In this document: positions 58,407 through 64,000 of the stretch, piece by piece | Layout of the letters: each line of letters starts with the position of its first letter | Position numbering within the stretch: the stretch's first letter is position 1 | Origin: Mucilaginibacter rubeus | GTDB taxonomy: Bacteria; Bacteroidota; Bacteroidia; Sphingobacteriales; Sphingobacteriaceae | Length of the DNA stretch: 64,000 nucleotides | Direction of reading: 5' to 3' | Assembly (NCBI RefSeq): GCF_003286415.2 | Contig: NZ_CP043450.1 | Span: 4,650,001-4,714,000 of the forward strand | The notes under the pieces: generated by a model | The model's database searches: none | What the model was told of the DNA's origin: nothing | The model's input: the letters and a program-made list of their open reading frames with translations, nothing else | Made by a program: the position numbers and the translations under genes

Positions 58407-58999
58407 CCGCCCTTAACAAGTTCAGGAAATATTTTGAAAGCTTTGTTCCGCTCAATGACGAAGAGTGGCAAGCCTTATCGCAGTATTTAACGGTAGATCC
58501 GTTAAAAAAGAAAAAGTTTTATGTAGAAGCCGGTAAGGTCTGTGATCAAATCGGCCTGGTTGTAAAGGGATCGGTACGTTATTACCACGTTAAGGATGGT
58601 GAGGAAATAACCGGTTATTTCAGCTTTGAAGATGAAATGCTGAGCTCATACAAAAGTTTCCTTACACGTACTCCTGCTGTAAACTATATTCAGGCACTTG
58701 AAGATTCAGTTATCGTAAATCTGAGCTACAAAAACCTGCAACAAGCATGCATGAATGAGTTGCTCGGTTTTAAGATGGAACGTTTTGGCAGGTTAATAGC
58801 CGAGCATTATCTTATTTGCTACGAAGAACGTGTTACCTCATTTATCACACAATCGCCCGAAGAACGCTACAGCCAGCTACTTGAAACCGGTGGCGAAGCA
58901 CTGTACCGAATTCCGCAACATTATATCGCCAACTTTTTAGGAATTACCCCGGTTTCGCTATCGCGGATCAGGCGAAGGATCATGAAAATAAGCGCTTGA
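58394..58999 (+). CDS. Crp/Fnr-family transcriptional regulator
   Basis: A 201-residue regulator with an N-terminal cyclic-nucleotide-like sensor domain (about 20-140) and a C-terminal helix-turn-helix ending ANFLGITPVSLSRIRRRIMKI. No Cys cluster for Fe-S is seen, so it is not an Fnr proper. The start overlaps ubiA by 13 bp. Targets unknown; in Bacteroidota such small Crp/Fnr proteins often act on nearby genes. Confidence 0.9.
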   Translation: MDTLTALNKFRKYFESFVPLNDEEWQALSQYLTVDPLKKKKFYVEAGKVCDQIGLVVKGSVRYYHVKDGEEITGYFSFEDEMLSSYKSFLTRTPAVNYIQALEDSVIVNLSYKNLQQACMNELLGFKMERFGRLIAEHYLICYEERVTSFITQSPEERYSQLLETGGEALYRIPQHYIANFLGITPVSLSRIRRRIMKISA

Positions 59000-59000
59000 T

Positions 59001-59176
59001 TTGAGGTGAAAGTTTAAAGGCGAAAGGTAAAAGGCGAAAGGCTAAAGGTTTTTCTTAAAAGCCGTAGGCAAAAAGTCGAAAAGAAAAAAGCCCAAAGCTG
59101 AAGGCTTAAAGCCGAAAGCAGATAAAATTCAAAAATCCACCTAAATCCGAAATCGAAATTCCGAACTCCGAAATCC
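59001..59176. repeat. Purine-rich low-complexity tract with short direct repeats
   Basis: Words such as AAAGGCGAAAGG, AAAGGTAAAAGG and AAAGCCGAAAGC recur every 8-10 bases to about 59120, then CCGAAATCG/CCGAACTCCG repeats run to 59176, like those at 36877-36911. No coding frame is supported. Confidence 0.6.
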
Positions 59177-59222
59177 CCCAATTCCTTATCTTTTGTTAAC
59201 GTTTTGATTTACAAAGGGCACC

Positions 59223-59230
59223 TACCTTTG
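59223..59230 (+). promoter_or_regulatory. Putative -7 element (TACCTTTG) of the epimerase-like gene
   Basis: TACCTTTG matches TAnnTTTG and ends 23 bp before the ATG at 59254. TTTG at 59203-59206 lies 16 bp upstream of it, shorter than the usual -33 spacing. Confidence 0.5.
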
Positions 59231-59253
59231 TTATACACAAAACGAAAAAGATC

Positions 59254-60180
59254 ATGCATACTATATTAGGAGCTGGCGGTCCGGTAGCGAACGCCCTTAC
59301 TAAAGAGTTAATCAACCATAACGAAACTATCCGCTTAGTTAGCCGCAAACCGGTTAATACCAATAACAACAACAAAGTAACCTGGCAAAAAGCCGACTTG
59401 TTAAATTATGATGAAGTACTGTCCGCAGCACAAGGATCAACAGTAATTTATCTTGTTGCAGGCTTGGTTTATGATAAAGATATCTGGCGCGCGCAATGGC
59501 CGGTGATCATGCAAAACGTGATCAATGCTACCAAAGCAACCGGTGCGCGTTTAATATTTTTTGATAACGTTTACATGTACGGCCTGGTTAACGGTGCCAT
59601 GACCGAAAACACATCCTACAAACCCAGCAGTGTTAAAGGCGAGATTCGTGCAGGGATTGCAGAAATGCTCATGAACGAAGTCGAGGCAGGAAATATCAAC
59701 GCGACTATAGCCCGTGCACCTGATTTTTATGGCGCCCCGATTAACAGCTTTGTTGATATGATGGTGCTGAGCAATTACGCCAAAAAACAAAACGCACAAT
59801 GGATAGGCAATCCGGATTGTAAACACAATTTTATTTATGTGCCCGACGCAGGTAAGGCTATGTTCATGCTTGGTCAGGCCCCCGATAGCGGCAACCAGAT
59901 CTGGCACCTCCCTACTCCGCCGGCCATTACCGGTAAACAGTTTTTGGATATTGCCGCCAGGATTTATAAAGTTGAACCAAAATATACGCGCGTTAATAAA
60001 GCAATGCTGTGGCTGTTCGGTTTATTTAAAAAGGTAGTAATGGGCACAGTGGAGATGTATTATCAATACGATCACGATTATATTTTCGACAGCAGCAAAT
60101 TTGAGAAAGCATTCAACTTTAAACCAACAAGCTATGAGGATGGCATAACCGAAATATCAAAAACTCTTCATAAGTCTTAA
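59254..60180 (+). CDS. NAD(P)-binding epimerase/NmrA-like protein
   Basis: A 308-residue extended-SDR-type protein. The N-terminal HTILGAGGPVANALTKEL is a Rossmann motif but lacks the usual last Gly (GAGGPVA). The middle (IFFDNVYMYGLVNGAMTENTSYKPSSVKGEIRAGIAEML) replaces the canonical YxxxK with a Tyr-rich segment, as in NmrA-like and atypical SDRs. FIYVPDAGKAMFML is typical of sugar epimerases. It probably binds NAD(P) without a clear catalytic Tyr-Lys pair. Function unknown. Confidence 0.8.
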   Translation: MHTILGAGGPVANALTKELINHNETIRLVSRKPVNTNNNNKVTWQKADLLNYDEVLSAAQGSTVIYLVAGLVYDKDIWRAQWPVIMQNVINATKATGARLIFFDNVYMYGLVNGAMTENTSYKPSSVKGEIRAGIAEMLMNEVEAGNINATIARAPDFYGAPINSFVDMMVLSNYAKKQNAQWIGNPDCKHNFIYVPDAGKAMFMLGQAPDSGNQIWHLPTPPAITGKQFLDIAARIYKVEPKYTRVNKAMLWLFGLFKKVVMGTVEMYYQYDHDYIFDSSKFEKAFNFKPTSYEDGITEISKTLHKS

Positions 60181-60217
60181 GTATGGAGTTGTAAATAGCT
60201 GTTTAAAAACAAAAAAC

Positions 60218-60297
60218 GCCATTGCGAGGCACGAAGCAATAGCGAACTATACAGAGTGGACCTGCAAATCGGGGATTGCTTCGTGCCTCGCAATGAC
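60218..60297. repeat. 80-bp palindromic element, GTCATTGCGAGG family
   Basis: The left arm starts GCCATTGCGAGGCACGAAGC and the right ends GCTTCGTGCCTCGCAATGAC. The variable stem position is C on the left and G on the right, so pairing is kept. It lies between the epimerase-like gene and the M3 peptidase, in tandem orientation. Confidence 0.9.
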
Positions 60298-60412
60298 GTG
60301 GTGGATATACTTTTCGTTTATCAAATAAAACACATTTAAACGTGTATTATTTGCACATCTCCAACCATAATCTGCACATTTGCACATAAGCATATCTGCA
60401 CATCTAAAAATT

Positions 60413-62116
60413 ATGATCCACAAAAAAACAAGAACATATATCCCGGCTTCCATTGATATTAAATGGGAAACGCTTGAACCTTTTTATAAAGAACTGCTTG
60501 ATCGTCCTATTCATTCGGTTGAAGAACTGGAAAAATGGCTGCGCGATAAAAGTGAGCTTGAGGCTGCATTGGAAGAAGATTTTGCCTGGCGCTACATCCG
60601 CATGACCTGCGATACTACCAGCGAGGAGCTGCTTCAGAAATTCCAATACTTTGCTACCGAAATTGAGCCTAAAATAGCCCCCTTCAGTAACGAACTCAAT
60701 AAAAAGCTGGTTGCCAGCGAGTATGTTGACAAACTGGACAGCCATAAGTATTTCGTTTTCCTCCGTGCTGTAAAAAAAGCGTTGGAACTTTTCCGCGAGG
60801 AAAATATCCCGGTACAAACCGAGATCCAGGTTGAGCAGCAGAAATACCAGTCGATAACCGGTTCTATGTCGGTGCATGTTGACGATAAGGAGTTTACCTT
60901 AGAGCAGGCATTAGTATTTTTAAAAGGTACCGACCGTGTCAAGCGCCAGGAAGTTTGGGAAAAGATCACCAACCGCCGTTTACAGGATAAAGAAAAGCTG
61001 AACGAGCTTTTTGACCATCTGCGCAAGCTTCGTCATACAGTAGCTACCAACGCAGGTTTTGAAAACTTCCGCGATTATATGTTCCAGGCTTTAGGCCGTT
61101 TTGATTATACCCCGCAGGATTGCTACGCCTTCCATGCGGCTATCGAAACCGAAATTGTTCCAATACTAAGGGCCCAGGCCGAAAAGCGCCGTGAGGCTTT
61201 AGGTCTACCTGCCCTTAAACCATGGGATATGGATGTAGATATTTCGGGCAAGCCAGCGCTTAAGCCATTCCAAAATGGTGAAGACCTGATCGAAAAATCA
61301 ATCCAGTGCTTCAGCAATATTAACCGCTATTTGGGAGAGCGTTTGGAGATCATGAAAGATAACGGCCTGTTTGATGTTGAAAGCCGTAAAGGTAAAGCAC
61401 CAGGTGGCTACAACTATCCCCTGGCAGAAACAGGCGCTCCGTTCATTTTCATGAACTCGGCCAATACATTCCGCGATTTAACCACGATGCTACACGAAGG
61501 GGGCCACGCGGTACATACTTTCCTTACTGCGGACCTCGAGCTGAATGACTTTAAACATTGCCCATCTGAAGTCGCCGAATTAGCTTCTATGTCAATGGAG
61601 TTGATCTCGATGGATAACTGGAATGTTTATTTTGACAATGAGGAAGACTTGAAACGCGCCAAACGCGACCAATTGGTGGATGTACTGAAAACCCTGCCAT
61701 GGGTAGCTGTTGTTGATCAGTTCCAGCACTGGATCTATACCAATCCTGGTCACACCGATGCCGACCGCACAACGGCATGGATCGAGATCTTTGAACCATT
61801 CGGCGCAAACTTTGCCGATTGGAGCGAACATCGCGAAGCATTGGCAAACTTATGGCAAAAACAACTGCACATTTTCGAAGTACCTTTTTATTACATTGAA
61901 TATGGCATGGCCCAGTTAGGCGCTATAGCCGTTTGGAAAAACTATAAAGAAAACCCCGAAAAAGGTTTACAGCAATATCTTAACGCTCTTAAGTTAGGCT
62001 ACACCAAAACCATCAAGGAAATTTATGAAACTGCAGGGATCAAATTTGATTTCAGCGCGGCTTACGTAAAAGAACTGGCGGAGTTTGTGAAAGCGGAGTT
62101 GGATAAGTTGAATTAA
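60413..62116 (+). CDS. M3-family oligoendopeptidase
   Basis: A 567-residue cytoplasmic zinc peptidase. The catalytic HEGGH motif is at 361-365 in MLHEGGHAVHTF, with the third ligand Glu downstream in CPSEVAELASMSMEL. The N-terminal helical region and the ending fit M3B oligoendopeptidase F, which trims peptides of 7-20 residues. ATG 60413 is used; a TTG 11 codons upstream lies in repeat-like TGCACAT sequence. Confidence 0.93.
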   Translation: MIHKKTRTYIPASIDIKWETLEPFYKELLDRPIHSVEELEKWLRDKSELEAALEEDFAWRYIRMTCDTTSEELLQKFQYFATEIEPKIAPFSNELNKKLVASEYVDKLDSHKYFVFLRAVKKALELFREENIPVQTEIQVEQQKYQSITGSMSVHVDDKEFTLEQALVFLKGTDRVKRQEVWEKITNRRLQDKEKLNELFDHLRKLRHTVATNAGFENFRDYMFQALGRFDYTPQDCYAFHAAIETEIVPILRAQAEKRREALGLPALKPWDMDVDISGKPALKPFQNGEDLIEKSIQCFSNINRYLGERLEIMKDNGLFDVESRKGKAPGGYNYPLAETGAPFIFMNSANTFRDLTTMLHEGGHAVHTFLTADLELNDFKHCPSEVAELASMSMELISMDNWNVYFDNEEDLKRAKRDQLVDVLKTLPWVAVVDQFQHWIYTNPGHTDADRTTAWIEIFEPFGANFADWSEHREALANLWQKQLHIFEVPFYYIEYGMAQLGAIAVWKNYKENPEKGLQQYLNALKLGYTKTIKEIYETAGIKFDFSAAYVKELAEFVKAELDKLN

Positions 62117-62136
62117 ATAATTCGATAATACTTTAT

Positions 62137-62216
62137 GTCATTGCGAGGAACGAAGCAATCGCATGCTTTACAGAGCGGCCGTGCTTCCGTGCGATTGCTT
62201 CGTTCCTCGCAATGAC
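62137..62216. repeat. 80-bp palindromic element, GTCATTGCGAGG family
   Basis: Arms GTCATTGCGAGGAACGAAGC and GCTTCGTTCCTCGCAATGAC pair with A on the left and T on the right at the variable position. It lies between the convergent M3 peptidase and GT4 genes. Confidence 0.92.
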
Positions 62217-62265
62217 ATATTTTTTATCACCACGGGTCACGCTTCGTTAAACCCGCGGCAGCTAT

Positions 62266-63273
62266 TTATTTTGCCAATATCCTCTTATACAACGCCCAAT
62301 AATCACTCACCATTTTCTCGCTCGAAAACTGAGCATTAGCCCAGTTGTAACAATCAATCCTGTTAATCTCACCAACAGCAGCAATCGCTTCCACCGCTTC
62401 ATCAACACCATCAACCAAAAAACCGGTTTGTCTATCCTTAATCAGTTCCGGCATCGATCCGCGATTAAAAGCAATAACCGGTGTGCCGCAAAGCATGGCT
62501 TCCGCTACACTTAAACCAAATGGTTCATTAAAACTAATAGGATGTAACAAAGCATAAGCTTTCCCTAAAAGCTCCCTGCGCTTTTCAGGACCTGCATGAC
62601 CAATGTATTCTATACCTGCCGAAAGCTGCGGTTCTATCTTTTCTTTAAAATATTTAGCGTCCTGCACTATGCCCGCTATCAACAACTTCCATTTACTTTT
62701 TTTGGCGATCTCGATAGCCTCTGACGTCCCTTTATCGGGATGGATGCGACCAAAATACAGCAGGTAATCATCCGGTTGCTCATAAAAATTAAAATCCCGG
62801 GTGTCTATGCCGTTGTAAACTGTAGCGAGATAATCCAGTTCCGGACTACGATCGGCATTGCTGATGGATACATAATGTCCCCTGCTGTTGTATTTTTTAT
62901 ATACCGGGATGATCTTTGGCGATGAAAAGCCGTGTATGGTAGTAATAACTGGTGTTTTGATCAAACCCGAATAGGTAAGCGGTAGAAAATCGAAATTATT
63001 ATGGATGATATCAAACTGATCCGCTTTTTCCATCAGGTTACTGATGTGCAGGCATTCCAGCACTTTGGCATCTTGAGTTCGGTCTTCCTCGTAACCGGCG
63101 GCACAAATGGCATCAAGCGTACCTTTGGTTATGGAATCGCCGGTGGCGAAGAGTGTTACTTCTGCGCCCAGCTTAACCATACCTTCGGCTATGTTTGATG
63201 CTATTTGCTCCCATGGCCCGTAGTGCCTGGGCGGTGTGCGCCAGGCAACAGGGGCTAATACAGCTACTTTCAT
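62266..63273 (-). CDS. GT4-family glycosyltransferase
   Basis: A 335-residue GT-B enzyme that transfers a sugar from a nucleotide or lipid donor. The N-terminal LAPVAWRTPPRHYGPWEQIASNIAEGMVKLGAEVTLFATGDS and C-terminal LYFGRIHPDKGTSEAIEIAKK and FNEPFGLSVAEAMLCGTPVIAFNRGSMPELI (the E-x7-E donor motif) are diagnostic. ATG 63273 starts just after the preceding stop on this strand. It follows the partial upstream gene by 1 bp. The acceptor is unknown. Confidence 0.9.
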   Translation of the reverse strand: MKVAVLAPVAWRTPPRHYGPWEQIASNIAEGMVKLGAEVTLFATGDSITKGTLDAICAAGYEEDRTQDAKVLECLHISNLMEKADQFDIIHNNFDFLPLTYSGLIKTPVITTIHGFSSPKIIPVYKKYNSRGHYVSISNADRSPELDYLATVYNGIDTRDFNFYEQPDDYLLYFGRIHPDKGTSEAIEIAKKSKWKLLIAGIVQDAKYFKEKIEPQLSAGIEYIGHAGPEKRRELLGKAYALLHPISFNEPFGLSVAEAMLCGTPVIAFNRGSMPELIKDRQTGFLVDGVDEAVEAIAAVGEINRIDCYNWANAQFSSEKMVSDYWALYKRILAK

Positions 63274-63274
63274 T

Positions 63275-64000
63275 TTAGCAGGTCTGTAATTTTTGACCGT
63301 ACTTGTTATATTCGTATTCCAGCTCAAAAGCTTTCAATACGGTAAGGTGCGATATTAGGTAGGCCAGCGTACTCTCTGCCCCCTGGTTACGGTTTATGCC
63401 TCCCGGCAGCAAGCCGTCGCAACAGCCTTTAGTTTCATGATCGTAAAGTGGAGCGCGCAGGGTATTCTCACCTAAAAACCATTTATAGCTCAGGAACATT
63501 TTTTCGATATACTGCGGAATCCTGAAGGTTTGGTAAGCCTGGAAATGCATTAGTACCATAGCCATAGTTTCTATCGCTTGCTGATCAAACGTAGGGAAGG
63601 TACCACCACGGTAATACCAGCCGTCATTACCTACCGGGCTCAAATACCCGTTTGACAATGTAAGCTGATCAAGGAAAGCCATGGTTGCCAAAGCAATTTT
63701 CTTTGCCTCTTCATTTCCCGTTATCTCGCACGAATGCAGTAAAGCCAGCGGAAGAATGGCATTATCATAGGTCATCTTTTCTTCAAACCACTGCCAATCA
63801 TCAGATTGAGTATTGTTGTACGCATCTATCAACGGCTGGGTTAAATTGGCTAATATCTTTACCATGCCCTCATCGGTAGGATAGACCTGCAGGTAAAGAC
63901 TGATACCAATAATAGTATTGGCCATACCCCTCAAATGCTTCAATGCTGCGAAATGTGGCACGGATTTATGAAAGATCTCTAACGAAAATTCACGATATGA
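63275..64000 (-). CDS. C-terminal (alpha/alpha)-barrel-like domain protein, 5' truncated by window edge
   Basis: The minus-strand frame is open to base 64000, so the gene starts beyond the window; 241 residues are visible. The visible part is helical with motifs YRGGTFPTFDQQAIETMAMVLMHFQAYQ, YDHETKGCCDGLLPGGINRNQGAESTLAYLISHL, typical of an (alpha/alpha) domain found C-terminal to some glycosyltransferases and in related proteins. The next gene is a GT4 1 bp downstream, so the two are likely one operon. The full protein cannot be named. Confidence 0.7.
   Translation of the reverse strand, partial: SYREFSLEIFHKSVPHFAALKHLRGMANTIIGISLYLQVYPTDEGMVKILANLTQPLIDAYNNTQSDDWQWFEEKMTYDNAILPLALLHSCEITGNEEAKKIALATMAFLDQLTLSNGYLSPVGNDGWYYRGGTFPTFDQQAIETMAMVLMHFQAYQTFRIPQYIEKMFLSYKWFLGENTLRAPLYDHETKGCCDGLLPGGINRNQGAESTLAYLISHLTVLKAFELEYEYNKYGQKLQTC

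Noticed and set aside
1..64000. tRNA or rRNA genes
   Set aside because: No cloverleaf-like stretch, CCA end or conserved rRNA word was seen by eye; a covariance-model search would settle it.

Overview
The window looks like chromosome of a Bacteroidota bacterium, most likely family Sphingobacteriaceae (Mucilaginibacter/Pedobacter-like). This rests on gene content and order: a PorT-UbiE pair, the block CBS / NadK / DUF6089 / UppS / BamA / OmpH / MurI, DUF4783 next to NadC, a SusC-like plug motif, and TAnnTTTG promoter elements with few Shine-Dalgarno sites. It is overwhelmingly a housekeeping region. I see no phage, insertion sequence, CRISPR array, tRNA or rRNA.

Layout. 1-9.8 kb: 3' part of an RluA-type pseudouridine synthase, a class IV aminotransferase, DUF3050, DUF2071, an M48 lipoprotein protease, PlsY, NadC, DUF4783, GpmI, a small lipoprotein and a TPR protein. 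10-20.6 kb: Lon, an LpxR-like outer-membrane protein, ArfB, Cmk, dCMP deaminase, a FucP-type sugar transporter, a LysE-type exporter and a long PurF. 20.6-28 kb: a small DUF protein, an amidohydrolase, AlkB, Kup and AmtB. 28-38 kb (all minus strand): the membrane arm of NADH dehydrogenase I, nuoH-I-J-K-L-M-N, with a MuiA-family gene lodged between nuoM and nuoN. The peripheral-arm genes are not in the window.

38-53 kb (mostly minus): an envelope-biogenesis block (MurI, three OmpH/Skp-like chaperones, BamA, UppS, ExbD, DUF6089, NadK), a PAS-LuxR regulator, a CBS protein, an alpha/beta hydrolase, YqeY, an SDR, PorT and UbiE/MenG. 53-64 kb: a Gfo/Idh/MocA oxidoreductase with a DUF1080 hydrolase, a VOC protein, EngB, a repeat array, a frameshifted DUF559 gene, a UbiA-type prenyltransferase, a Crp/Fnr regulator, an NAD-binding epimerase-like protein, an M3 peptidase, a GT4 glycosyltransferase and the 3' part of a further carbohydrate-active protein.

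The most distinctive structure is non-coding. At least six kinds of palindromic intergenic element occur. The commonest is an 80-bp hairpin whose arms begin GTCATTGCGAGG; three copies with perfect arms carry compensatory base pairs at one stem position. All seven convergent gene gaps longer than 100 bp hold an inverted repeat. A three-unit array of ~160 bp supplies the last ten codons of engB and is followed by the broken DUF559 gene. Other items worth a second look: the MuiA protein with an inserted SusC-type segment, a terminator hairpin inside the 5' end of the lipoprotein gene after gpmI, a duplicated ompH-plus-terminator unit, and -7 elements placed so that gpmI and engB mRNAs may be leaderless. 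I found no convincing undescribed multi-gene system.
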